A DNA stretch of 17,921 nucleotides from Planctomycetaceae bacterium (GCA_031283515.1 JAITBS010000480.1:1-17921); one strand, 5' to 3'; counted from the first letter of the stretch, positions 6,744 to 15,065 are shown. Numbers and translations are program-made. The notes: generated from the sequence alone by a model not told the origin.

Positions 6744-7283
6744 ATGTCACAAACATCAGTAAAAACAGACCAACAAGGTGAAGACCTAAATTCAGGGCGT
6801 GACGGATCATTTTCGGACGACACGGAAGATACATTGAAAGACATGTATCTTTCGTTCCGTCTTGGTGACGAGGATTATTGTCTTGAAATCAGGCATGTTA
6901 CGGAGATTGTTGGTATTCAAAAAGTAACCGAAGTCCCTGACATGCCACACTATGTAAAAGGAGTGGTCAATCTTCGTGGTCAGGTAATTCCGGTAATTGA
7001 CATGCGTCTTCGTTTTAATATGGCGGGGCGTGATTATGATGAACGGACTTGTATTGTGGTTATTAACCTTCGCAATGGTCAGGTTCAAGTTGGTTTGGTG
7101 GTCGATACGGTTAACGAAGTTCGTTCCATTGAAGAAGTCAATGTTTCTCCGCCTCCCAAAAGTGGTACAGGTCAATGCGCTCAATATATTCGCGGTCTTG
7201 GCAAGGTCGGTGATGATGTCAAGATTATTCTTGACGCCAATAAACTCCTTTTCGAAGACGAATTTGCCTCAATGGGAGCGTAA
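6744..7283 (+). CDS. cheW: CheW-type chemotaxis coupling protein
   Basis: This 179-residue protein is a single CheW domain (about 34-170) after a charged, probably disordered N-terminus. The domain has LSFRLGDEDYCLEIRHVTEIV, followed by VPDMPHYVKGVVNLRGQVIPVIDMR, the strongest signature of the family, and GLVVDTVNEVRSIEE. CheW bridges chemoreceptors and the CheA kinase in the cytoplasm. No cheA, cheY or receptor gene lies in the window, so it is an orphan here and may serve a chemosensory array encoded elsewhere. The ATG at 6744 has no Shine-Dalgarno. The neighbouring hybrid kinase is convergent and has no CheA-type P1 or P5 domain, so adjacency alone does not prove a partnership. Confidence 0.93.
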   Translation: MSQTSVKTDQQGEDLNSGRDGSFSDDTEDTLKDMYLSFRLGDEDYCLEIRHVTEIVGIQKVTEVPDMPHYVKGVVNLRGQVIPVIDMRLRFNMAGRDYDERTCIVVINLRNGQVQVGLVVDTVNEVRSIEEVNVSPPPKSGTGQCAQYIRGLGKVGDDVKIILDANKLLFEDEFASMGA

Positions 7284-7326
7284 ATAGTGACGGTTCATGC
7301 CAATAATTAAAAGAATGTAAAAAGAA

Positions 7327-7516
7327 TGTAATATATCAGTGGAATCTTCGTCAACTTGTTTAGCAATGGAGTACTCCAATTGGTAAATGGAGTGCTCCGA
7401 TTGGTCAAAGTAGTACTCCAATTTGCGGTATTGAGAAGGTTTTTTATCATGATTCTCTCGCTCTTGACCTTGATTTTATTGAGGTTAAGTGATGTTTCGG
7501 CGAAAGGTCGCCTACC
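7327..7516 (+). repeat. Copy of the modular repeat family between cheW and the kinase
   Basis: The 19-base end motif TGTAATATATCAGTGGAAT (7327-7345) is followed by three 21-base units at 7368-7430 (GGAGTACTCCAATTGGTAAAT and variants; GAGTACTC is itself palindromic). An AT-rich stretch follows, then the palindrome TTTCGGCGAAA with its GGTCGCCTACC tail (7495-7516), identical to 2603-2624. The tandem unit differs in sequence from that at 416-878, but keeps the 21-base period and a central CAATTGG. Confidence 0.8.
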
Positions 7517-7576
7517 GGAAAAGAAAATCACAGCAGAATAGATACCCAAAATCAACTCCAAAACGGGAATACTCCC

Positions 7577-7593
7577 TCTGCGGATTCCGCAGA
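7577..7593. terminator. Short perfect hairpin at the 3' side of the kinase gene
   Basis: TCTGCGG-ATT-CCGCAGA is a perfect 7-base stem with a 3-base loop, 44 bases beyond the kinase stop on the minus strand and downstream of cheW on the plus strand. No T-run follows it on either strand (plus has CAAAAAATC), so it is at best a weak or factor-assisted terminator. Confidence 0.35.
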
Positions 7594-7636
7594 CAAAAAA
7601 TCAATGCGGACGAAAAATCGACCATTCGTCACTCTT

Positions 7637-10471
7637 TTACGATTTGCGAATCCATTTGGCGAGCGTGTTGAACAGTAATGCCGGATCGATTGGTTTGGTG
7701 ATGTGATCATTCATTCCCGCCTCAATACTTAATTCCCGATCTCCCGTCATCGCATGAGCTGTCATCGCCAGAATCGGAAGACCACTAAATTGAGGATCAG
7801 AACGAATTATTTTTGTTGCCTCCAGCCCGTCCATCTCCGGCATCTGAATGTCCATCAACACCAAATCATAATGATTGCCCCGAATCATCTCCAACGCAAT
7901 ACGACCATTAACCGCCACATCCACATTAAATCCCTCCATTTTAAGCATCTCTGTCGCAACCATTTGATTGATTCGGTTGTCCTCCGCTAAAAGAATTTTG
8001 GCTCCGCGAATTGATTCCGGTAATACAAATGAAACCGCAGAATGACGCGTCTCTCCCTGTGAATGCGGCTTCTTTTTCGCTTCAATCATCGCCCTTTTCT
8101 TTTCCGATGTCACCAACATCAGAATATTAAAAAGATCACTGGCTATAATTGGTTTTTGAATCTGTTGAATAGAATTTAAAATTTTCTGTTCTTTCTGAAA
8201 CCGATCCAAATCAGGGTGATTCGAAAAAACCAGAAGCGGTATAGTACTCAAATCCCTACTTTGAAACGACATATACATCGGTAAACCCTTGTGTTCCAGA
8301 TCGTCAAAATCAAAAATAATAAAATCAATCTCGCCCATTCGGTCCGAATTAAGGAAATTCTCAAAATCATCGAGAACTTCGTATTGAGCAACCACCTTAC
8401 ATTTCAAGAGTTCCAGATAATTCCGAATAGTCGCTAAAGAACCGCCGCAATCTCCCAACAGAAGTACATCTGTACGGATTTCCGAAAAATCTTCAAGAAG
8501 ATCACCCTCAAGAGGTAAACCAAAACGAGCTGTAAATGTAAATGTTGTTCCTTGTCCGGGTTGGCTTTCACAATCAATCTCGCCTTTCATCATCGTGACA
8601 ATACTCTTGGAAATCGCCAACCCTAATCCTGTTCCGCCATATTTCCGTGTTGTCGAAGTGTCCGCCTGACTGAAAGGCCGGAACAGCAAACGCTTCTGTG
8701 CCGGCGTAATTCCAATCCCAGAATCCCGAACCAAAAAACGAAGCAATACCGAAAGACCATCCTGCTCCACAACATCAATAAAAACAACTACCGAACCTTC
8801 ACTCGTAAATTTAATAGCATTACCAACAAGATTGACCAACACCTGACGTAAACGAATAGAATCACCCATCAAATGAATCGGTACGCCTTTGGCTAATTCA
8901 AAAGAAAGTGTTAATTGCTTTTTGTTCGCCGATTCCGCAACAAGTGCATCCAAATCATCAATGACTTCGTTAAGAGAAAATTCATGATACTCCATCATCA
9001 TTCGTCCAGCCTCTATTTTTGAAAAATCAAGGATGTCGTTAATAATTCGTAATAAAATTCTTGCCGATTGTTCTAAGGCTTCAATATATTCGCGTTGTTT
9101 GGGCAACAACTCTGTTCGTAACGTAAGATTCGCCATACCAAGAATGGCATTCATTGGTGTGCGGATTTCATGGCTCATGTTGGCAAGAAATTCGCTTTTG
9201 GCACGTACAGACGCCTCCGCCGCGTCACGAGCCAACCGAAGTTCTATCTCCACCTGACGTATCTCCGTAACATCAATCAGCCACACCATAACCGCCTTCG
9301 TCCCGTAATAATCAATGAAAAACATATTGGCAAGTATCTCCTTAATAATACCGTTTGAGGTTTTCATTGTAACAGGATGCCAGTTTACAAGTCCGTTTTG
9401 TTCAAGTTCTTTGCTTAACAGTTTCCTGATTTTTTGATCAACCAAATAATCGCTAAATGTATCACCGGTATTAATTCCTAAAAAATCGGTTGTAAACGGT
9501 GTTACAAAAGTAATTCTGTCTTCCGTATCAATAATTACAAAACAAACCGGACTGGAATTAAGAATATTCCGTAAAAGAACTCGTTCTTGATCACGCTCAC
9601 CCTGAATCTGTTTAAGTTCCCGAAGATCCTGAATATAACCCACTACAATATCATGATCCTCTTGTTTCATCCGAACAAGAGTAATTTTTGTAGGAATTTG
9701 TTCGCCATCGGATTTTTGATGAAGCCAATCAAAAACAATACGCCCATTTTTAGTAACTTCTGCGAGTTTTTCCGTAATCAGTTCCTCCGAATAGCGTCCG
9801 TTCGGCTGGAATTTGGGCGAAAGAGCGGTGAGACGTTGAGAGGAATTGGTCAGTGTGTTGGTACCAAAAAATTGTGTTGCCGCAGTATTACAGCCCCAAA
9901 CCGTCCCGTCCAGATTCAAAAAAAGACAACTCAACGGCAACGCATCAAAAATTATTTTCAATTGGTAATTGGAGTTCAATGGGTCAAGTTTCGATATTTC
10001 AGTATTATCCGCCGCATTATCCGCCGCAGTTAAGAGAGGTGATTTATCCTGAGGAAGAACGGAAATCGCTCGGTTATCCGCCATAAACGGCAAAATACGT
10101 ATTATTCCCCCAATTTTTTTTGTAGCAGAATCTTTCGGAGCAACTTTACCGGAAATATTAATCCATTCCCATTGATCTTTTTCTGAATACTTTATTCGGA
10201 AAACTGCTGTAAAACCATTCGAAGTATCAAGCCCTCGAATCAATTCCTGCTCAATATTCACACGATCTTCAGGATGAACCGAAAGATCAAGAAAGTCGTT
10301 CCAACTCATTGCGAACCGGTCAACCGAACTTCCAAAAAATAACTCAATATTACGGCGTCCAAAAAATGTGATTTCCTTGCTAGACTCAGTATAATTCCAC
10401 AACAGAATACCCGACTCACAAAGAGTATCAATACAGATGTCATCAATTTCTTGAAATCTGTTCCTGATCAT
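7637..10471 (-). CDS. Soluble hybrid sensor histidine kinase, three PAS domains and two receiver domains
   Basis: The 944-residue protein has no membrane segment, so it senses a cytoplasmic signal. Domains in order: PAS-like about 15-125 (FFGRRNIELFFG, HPEDR), PAS about 170-285, PAS about 295-410 and a short coiled linker. HisKA has phospho-acceptor His434 in MSHEIRTPMNAILGM. The HATPase domain has N551 in the N-box, DSGIGI at 583-588 and GGTGLGL at 612-618. A degenerate receiver domain spans about 666-788 and a canonical one about 823-940. The canonical one has E830/D831, phospho-acceptor D874 in LMDIQMPEMDG and K926. The first receiver keeps a likely D721 and K773 but has only one acidic residue at the beta-1 site. 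There is no Hpt domain, so a separate phosphotransfer protein or response regulator is expected. The ATG at 10471 has no Shine-Dalgarno. It is convergent with cheW. Confidence 0.93.
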   Translation of the reverse strand: MIRNRFQEIDDICIDTLCESGILLWNYTESSKEITFFGRRNIELFFGSSVDRFAMSWNDFLDLSVHPEDRVNIEQELIRGLDTSNGFTAVFRIKYSEKDQWEWINISGKVAPKDSATKKIGGIIRILPFMADNRAISVLPQDKSPLLTAADNAADNTEISKLDPLNSNYQLKIIFDALPLSCLFLNLDGTVWGCNTAATQFFGTNTLTNSSQRLTALSPKFQPNGRYSEELITEKLAEVTKNGRIVFDWLHQKSDGEQIPTKITLVRMKQEDHDIVVGYIQDLRELKQIQGERDQERVLLRNILNSSPVCFVIIDTEDRITFVTPFTTDFLGINTGDTFSDYLVDQKIRKLLSKELEQNGLVNWHPVTMKTSNGIIKEILANMFFIDYYGTKAVMVWLIDVTEIRQVEIELRLARDAAEASVRAKSEFLANMSHEIRTPMNAILGMANLTLRTELLPKQREYIEALEQSARILLRIINDILDFSKIEAGRMMMEYHEFSLNEVIDDLDALVAESANKKQLTLSFELAKGVPIHLMGDSIRLRQVLVNLVGNAIKFTSEGSVVVFIDVVEQDGLSVLLRFLVRDSGIGITPAQKRLLFRPFSQADTSTTRKYGGTGLGLAISKSIVTMMKGEIDCESQPGQGTTFTFTARFGLPLEGDLLEDFSEIRTDVLLLGDCGGSLATIRNYLELLKCKVVAQYEVLDDFENFLNSDRMGEIDFIIFDFDDLEHKGLPMYMSFQSRDLSTIPLLVFSNHPDLDRFQKEQKILNSIQQIQKPIIASDLFNILMLVTSEKKRAMIEAKKKPHSQGETRHSAVSFVLPESIRGAKILLAEDNRINQMVATEMLKMEGFNVDVAVNGRIALEMIRGNHYDLVLMDIQMPEMDGLEATKIIRSDPQFSGLPILAMTAHAMTGDRELSIEAGMNDHITKPIDPALLFNTLAKWIRKS

Positions 10472-10493
10472 TTATTTATTATTTTATGGTGAA

Positions 10494-10522
10494 ATTATCA
10501 AAAGTCGTTAGAAATAAGACAA
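10494..10522 (-). promoter_or_regulatory. Candidate promoter of the hybrid kinase
   Basis: On the minus strand, TTGTCT (10522-10517), a 17-base spacer and GATAAT (10499-10494), preceded by TTTT. This would give a leader of roughly 15 bases before ATG 10471, consistent with the missing Shine-Dalgarno. The -35 match is only partial. Confidence 0.35.
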
Positions 10523-10610
10523 AAGTCGATGATGCCTTTTTGAAAATTCAATAAAGAACCTTTGAAAAAGATGAACATAGTTTAACATCATATTATGATT
10601 TGTAAAAGAG

Positions 10611-10645
10611 CCGTAGAGAATCCATTGTTCTCTACGGAACTTTTT
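10611..10645. terminator. Strong hairpin terminator, possibly bidirectional
   Basis: CCGTAGAGAA (10611-10620) and TTCTCTACGG (10628-10637) form a perfect 10-base stem with a 7-base loop, followed on the plus strand by AACTTTTT. On the minus strand it is followed by CTCTTTTAC. It lies between the unknown membrane protein and the kinase, both read leftward. Its likely job is to end the former, although it is about 350 bases beyond that stop codon. Confidence 0.6.
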
Positions 10646-10991
10646 AAAAACACATTCCTCAAAGCATTGTACGTAATAGAAAAACGTCTGTTCTCTTGTC
10701 AGAAATAATATTAATTTTTTGTGGTTTGTGAGCTACAAACATAACGGTCTCTTTTATTTTAGAGAGTACGAACAAACAAAACAAACGAAAAGAATTTGAA
10801 CTAAACTTTTCGTTGTTTTGTTATTTTGTCTGCTTCGTAATGTTCAAAAAAAGAATCTCTAAAAAGCCGCTGTGAATATATGTGAAAATCTGTGAAAATC
10901 TGTGTAATCAGCGGACGATTTCAACGATGTTTTCAACGATGTTTTCTCTGTGGTAAATAAAATAGCCGGTTATGTTGGTGAGATAGGGTCA

Positions 10992-12017
10992 TCAGTAATA
11001 CGGTGATTCCGAACGAAAATGAGATAACCCTGCCGGAATATTTGAATTTCCGTTATACAAAGGAATATTACCGGAAAAATCAGCGTCCATATCCATCTCT
11101 TCGCCGGAAAAACCAGAATCGGATATGCCGGAAAAACGGTTGTTCTGTGTTGTCAACGATTGTATCCAACGTTGATGATAATCGAATGCAATGACAACCG
11201 CATAAATCAACATTGTTACGGAAACAATAGTTACTAACAATAAAATTCCATTGATTCTGTTGTTCTGTTTTTCATTTTTGGATTTATTTTCTTCTGATGG
11301 TTCTTTTGAAATTGCAGTCGAATTATTTTCGGTTGTTGACATTAACTCTTTATTTTGTTCTGATGTTTCCTTATTTTCTGCTGTATTCTCATACAACTTC
11401 GGATCAATTGCGGACGCATCTACCAGACCTCTGGGAGAGAGCAATGGTTCCTCCAATTTTTCCACCTCACGCGCAAAACTAGACGATTGACCAAGAACAG
11501 TTGATGAAACTGACGGTGTTTGTTTGGGGATATTGTTTGGTTCATTTTGTAACGGTTGTGTCGGTTTAAGATTTATGATACGGTCTGGTTCTTCCTTTTC
11601 TTCTTCGTTAGAAAGTGGTGGAAAAGTAATCTCCTGAAAAGGTTTTTCTTCGGGCAATACGTTGTTTTCTTTTTTCTCTATTTTTTCTGTGGTTTCCTCT
11701 TTTTTCTCTGTTTGCCGAAGCGGCAGCAACGGTTTATCATTTATGGTTTTTATTTCGGAAATTGCCGGAGGAGAAACGATTCGGGTTGAAATAATCTGGC
11801 GTTTGATGATTTGAGGTTCATACGGAAAGTCATACGAGAGGACTGTTTCTCCAACACGGATTGGAACTGTTTCGGAAATAATTTCCGGAGATGTTTGATA
11901 AGATGTCTGAGCAATAGAATCAACTCCATAAGAAATCCCGACTTCCCAAACACCGAACAACATCAGGCATAAAAATACAATACTTCCCAAAACCGGTTTT
12001 ATAAGAAAAAATCTCAT
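10992..12017 (-). CDS. Protein of unknown function with two membrane segments and a long charged middle
   Basis: I do not recognise a family. The chosen ATG (12017) has a GAGG eight bases upstream and gives 341 residues; an earlier in-frame ATG at 12059 lacks such a site. The N-terminus MRFFLIKPVLGSIVFLCLMLF is a signal peptide or anchor. After it comes a short beta-like stretch with TVPIRVGETVLSYDFPYEPQIIKR. A region of about 150 residues rich in Glu, Lys, Pro and Asn follows and is probably disordered. A second hydrophobic segment, GILLLVTIVSVTMLIYAVVIAF, lies near 257-278, followed by a polar tail of about 60 residues rich in Ser, Gly and Asn. The layout suggests a bitopic membrane protein or one spanning the envelope space. 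It is divergent from the DUF1559 cluster and separated from it by about 420 bases. Confidence 0.75.
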   Translation of the reverse strand: MRFFLIKPVLGSIVFLCLMLFGVWEVGISYGVDSIAQTSYQTSPEIISETVPIRVGETVLSYDFPYEPQIIKRQIISTRIVSPPAISEIKTINDKPLLPLRQTEKKEETTEKIEKKENNVLPEEKPFQEITFPPLSNEEEKEEPDRIINLKPTQPLQNEPNNIPKQTPSVSSTVLGQSSSFAREVEKLEEPLLSPRGLVDASAIDPKLYENTAENKETSEQNKELMSTTENNSTAISKEPSEENKSKNEKQNNRINGILLLVTIVSVTMLIYAVVIAFDYHQRWIQSLTTQNNRFSGISDSGFSGEEMDMDADFSGNIPLYNGNSNIPAGLSHFRSESPYY

Positions 12018-12308
12018 TTCAAACACCTCATTTATCAAATATTGGTTGTAACTACTCAAACAAAATAATCCATAACTATATTCAATCCTGTCATAAATTG
12101 AATTGGTTATTTTAGGTCATTCACAAACTATTCAATTTAATTGTATTGATTGTCGTTATTGTGAGTGGTTTTGTCAAGAGTTTTGAGTATTTTTTTGAGA
12201 GTCTTTAGAATTTTTCAAATAGTTACTATTTAATTTTATTATATTTACAATGAAATACCGATAAATTACGAAATATTAATGAAATGAAAAAAATTATAAG
12301 TTACCCTA
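12018..12308. other. Divergent intergenic region
   Basis: Very AT-rich, with no gene. It must contain the leftward promoter of the unknown membrane protein. TATAGT on the minus strand near 12078 is a possible -10 without a good -35. GAGG at 12029-12026 on the minus strand is the ribosome binding site that selects ATG 12017. Confidence 0.4.
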
Positions 12309-12337
12309 TTGACGTTCAGTTTTATTTTTTATATACT
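12309..12337 (+). promoter_or_regulatory. Good sigma-70-type promoter for the DUF1559 cluster
   Basis: TTGACG at 12309-12314, exactly 17 bases of spacer, and TATACT at 12332-12337 (each hexamer one mismatch from consensus). The expected start near 12344 leaves a leader of about 94 bases before ATG 12438. It is the best promoter match in the window and shows that the ATG at 12438, not the downstream GTG, is served by normal expression signals. Confidence 0.65.
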
Positions 12338-12424
12338 CTATCATAATTATACTGCTTCGCATTTTTTTCATCGTTGGTATTGCGGTGGGCGAATAGTAGT
12401 TGTTTTAAGTAAACCTTATAAAAT

Positions 12425-12430
12425 AAGGAG
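12425..12430 (+). promoter_or_regulatory. Shine-Dalgarno that fixes the start at 12438
   Basis: AAGGAG lies seven bases before ATG 12438. It marks that ATG as a real initiation site even though its frame stops at 12548 in the sequence as given. Confidence 0.8.
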
Positions 12431-12437
12431 TCTGACA

Positions 12438-13710
12438 ATGGAAAATTTCATGAAATGCTTCGTTGTGTTTTTGGGGACTTTTTTGGCGAAAATCCCGATG
12501 TCAAGATGGGTAGATCAGGAAATTCAGGGGGGGGGGGGCACTCTGTAGTGGAGAGTGTTCGCGTTCTAAACGCTTTTCTACAAACCTCTTACAACTTCTT
12601 CGCTCTTCACCGTTTGGCTTTACATTAGTCGAACTTCTTGTAGTCATTGCGATTATTGGCGTGTTAATCGCTCTTCTGTTACCAGCCGTTCAGGCGGCGC
12701 GTGAGGCGGCAAGACGGATGCAATGTGCCAATAACCTGAAACAAATTGCGATTGGAATCCACAATTACCACGATACACATCAGGCATTTCCGGCAGCAAG
12801 AAATGCACAACGTTACTACGCAACAAGTGATTCCAATGATTCGAATCACAACACCAACCGCGGTTATCAATGGGGGATCACTCTTCAAATTCTCCCATTC
12901 ATCGAAATGATACCTCGTTATGAGGTGTTCAAAACGATGGTCAGTTCCACAAATGGTCGTTGTCCTCCACCATGGTACACAGGGGATGATTTTTCCGGAA
13001 ACGGTTTGCAACCAGACTTTTATTCGAGTCCGATCACAACTTATATGTGTCCTTCGGATACCTATTCCGAATATCCTTTTGAAAGCGGCGGAGTACAACA
13101 TGCCAAGTGTAGTTATCCGTCATGTCGAGGTGATTATGTCAAATACAACCAAAACGAAACGGATGAACGACGCGGTGTTTTTGGTGTTTTACGTTGGACT
13201 TCCATGTCTGTCGTTACTGACGGAACAAGCAAAACAATTATTTTTGCAGATAGAGCCGTAAGACAAAATAGTTCTTCACGGAAAATTCGTGGTCATGGCG
13301 CAGTTGTTGCCGATTCCGCAACAATCACTCCTCAGGATTGTCTTAATACGTTGGATACCGATAGAAAAACGTACAAGACAACGGGCGTAACAATGGGACA
13401 ATATGAAATTGGTTGTATGTTGTTCGATGGTCGTTCATGGCAAAGCGGTTTCACAACCGTGTTACCGCCAAACTCTGCTAATTGTATTTTTGGTACAGCG
13501 AGTGCTTATCCGAATGCCGCCATGGTTTCGGCAAGCAGTTATCATTCCGGCGGAATCAATGCTGCCTATTGTGATGGTTCCGTTTCGTTTATCTCCGAAA
13601 CGGTTGATGCCGGTTCACCTTCCTCTGCTTTTGTCAAAGATGGTGAATCACCTTACGGTGTTTGGGGGGCTTTAGGAACGGCTGACGGCAGTGAAAGTAA
13701 GCAGTTCTAA
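12438..13710 (+). CDS. DUF1559 prepilin-like exported protein, frame interrupted at a G12 tract (phase-variable or frameshifted)
   Basis: Translation from ATG 12438 gives 36 residues (MENFMKCFVVFLGTFLAKIP, then a polar stretch ending QGGGGTL) and stops at 12546-12548. The DUF1559 part reads in the frame one base further on. That frame opens after a stop at 12511-12513 and has no ATG, GTG or TTG before the prepilin motif SPFG-FTLVELLVV (12607 onward). Its first usable codon, GTG 12661, would delete that motif. Removing one G from the run at 12527-12538 joins everything into 423 residues, with the Gly-Phe prepilin cleavage site after about 60 residues. The rest is a typical planctomycete DUF1559 protein: an AVQAAREAARRMQC helix, NNLKQIAIGIHNYHD, a body of about 280 residues, and the H-X9-DG signature HSGGINAAYCDG. 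Its function is unknown; secretion or surface display through a type II/IV pilin-like route is inferred. It is a paralogue of the next gene. Confidence 0.85.
12527..12538 (+). repeat. Homopolymer of 12 G inside the leader of the DUF1559 gene
   Basis: Twelve consecutive G in an otherwise AT-rich region. Tract lengths of 8, 11 or 14 place ATG 12438 in frame with the DUF1559 part. The length of 12 seen here does not. Confidence 0.95.
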
Positions 13711-13775
13711 ACACATAATCTTTGAAATTTACGTACAATTATTAAGTTTAACCTTTTTTAGAAAATGAGGATGTT

Positions 13776-14915
13776 ATGAAAAAACGAGCATTTACATTGG
13801 TCGAACTCCTTGTGGTCATTGCGATCATTGGAGTCTTAATCGCACTTCTATTGCCAGCCGTTCAAGCAGCCCGCGAAGCTGCAAGACGGATGAGGTGCAT
13901 GAACCATTTGAAACAAATTGTGCTGGCAATGCACAATTATCATTCAACTCACAATGCGTTTCCGGCATCGCGTGGAGGTCCACAATATTCCGGTTACACC
14001 ACAACAACAGACTTGAACGACAAAAACACAAACCGTAACCATCAATGGGGAGCAGTTACGTTTGCTTTACCATTTTTGGAACAATCGGCGCGATATGAAC
14101 GGCTCATGTCGTCGAAAAACAGTTTAGGTCGGATGCCGCCGCCATGGAACAATACAACCGAAGCCAATGCAATTGCCGACTTTTATTCCGAACCATTGTC
14201 CTTGATGGCATGTCCTTCGGACGGAAATGCAAGTGTTCTTCACGATCTTAGCGGTCGGTTACACGTCAAAACAAGTTATGTCACTTGCCATGGTGATTTT
14301 ATTCGTGATCCTGGACCTCCTGTTTATAACAACCAATCTGTTAATGATTTCAGTCGTGGAATGTTGGTTCCATTGAAATACCACAAAATCGGAGCTTGTA
14401 TTGATGGTACAAGTAATACGATCTTTTATGCTGAACGCTGCCCTATTGACCTGAACGCAACACATTTGATTCGCGGAGCAGTGGGAATCAGTACAACATT
14501 TTTGACAAATCCGAATAGTTGTTTTGCGTTAATTGATGCCGGAGACCGAAGAATTTTTGACTCAGGAACGACTCTCTTGGCTAATGAGCTGGGATTCACT
14601 GCATTTGATGGTCGTACGCTCATTTCAGGATTTCTGACGATTTTACCTCCTAATTCGCCATCTTGTAGTAACAATGATGTTTTTGGTTACGGAATGGTTG
14701 CTGCAACAAGTTATCATCCGGGAGGAGTTAATGTTGCGCTGGTCGATGGAGGCGGTCAATTCGTTTCAGATACCGTGGATTGCGGTAATACCAGTTGGTC
14801 ACCCGCAGGAACAGCCGCTTCACCCAATGCCACCGGAGCACCAACACGTAAATCAAACTACGGAGTCTGGGGTGCAATGGGAACCCGAAACGGCGAAGAA
14901 AGTAACCGACTGTAA
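13776..14915 (+). CDS. DUF1559 prepilin-like exported protein
   Basis: An intact 379-residue DUF1559 protein. It starts MKKRA-FTLVELLVVIAIIG, a short positively charged leader with a prepilin peptidase-type site (Ala instead of Gly before Phe). The AVQAAREAARRMRC helix, NHLKQIVLAMHNYHST and a long body follow, then the C-terminal H-X9-DG signature HPGGVNVALVDG and a YGVWGAMGTRNGEES tail. GAGG six bases before the ATG is a good ribosome binding site. It aligns over its whole length with the preceding gene (for example QWG, PFIE/PFLE, PPPW, DFYS, CPSD), so the two arose by tandem duplication. The gap between them is 65 bases, suggesting one operon. Unlike its neighbour it has a short leader and no G tract. 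Family function is not established. Confidence 0.93.
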   Translation: MKKRAFTLVELLVVIAIIGVLIALLLPAVQAAREAARRMRCMNHLKQIVLAMHNYHSTHNAFPASRGGPQYSGYTTTTDLNDKNTNRNHQWGAVTFALPFLEQSARYERLMSSKNSLGRMPPPWNNTTEANAIADFYSEPLSLMACPSDGNASVLHDLSGRLHVKTSYVTCHGDFIRDPGPPVYNNQSVNDFSRGMLVPLKYHKIGACIDGTSNTIFYAERCPIDLNATHLIRGAVGISTTFLTNPNSCFALIDAGDRRIFDSGTTLLANELGFTAFDGRTLISGFLTILPPNSPSCSNNDVFGYGMVAATSYHPGGVNVALVDGGGQFVSDTVDCGNTSWSPAGTAASPNATGAPTRKSNYGVWGAMGTRNGEESNRL

Positions 14916-15065
14916 TCAATAGAACAACAATTATTTTTGTAACTGTTTGTTTTATTGTTGTACCAGCAAAACCAACTGCATCCTTACGGAACTAAAAATA
15001 AAATAGACAGTTACATTACTTGTTGTAATATCAAACACTTTCCTGTAAAATATTGAGGATTATTT

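Larger units (their letters stand above)
10472..10991. other. 520-base intergenic region with inverted and direct repeats
   Basis: No gene is supported. Besides the promoter and terminator listed separately, it holds three structures. One is an imperfect inverted repeat at about 10775-10822 (ACAAACGAAAAG paired with CTTTTCGTTGT). Another is a doubled TGTGAAAATC at about 10881-10900. The third is a tandem pair of the 12-base TTTCAACGATGT (10919-10942). Confidence 0.5.

Noticed and set aside
7307..7671. Small frames between cheW and the kinase
   Set aside because: They translate the 21-base units and the palindrome of the repeat copy, lack ribosome binding sites, and partly overlap the kinase gene.
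12309..12437. Upstream part of the frame ending at 12548, starting at 12309
   Set aside because: It overlaps the -35/-10 promoter and has no ribosome binding site; ATG 12438 has an ideal one.
12661..12663. GTG 12661 as the true start of the first DUF1559 protein
   Set aside because: It lies inside the conserved hydrophobic helix, has no ribosome binding site, and would remove the prepilin motif that the paralogue at 13776 keeps.
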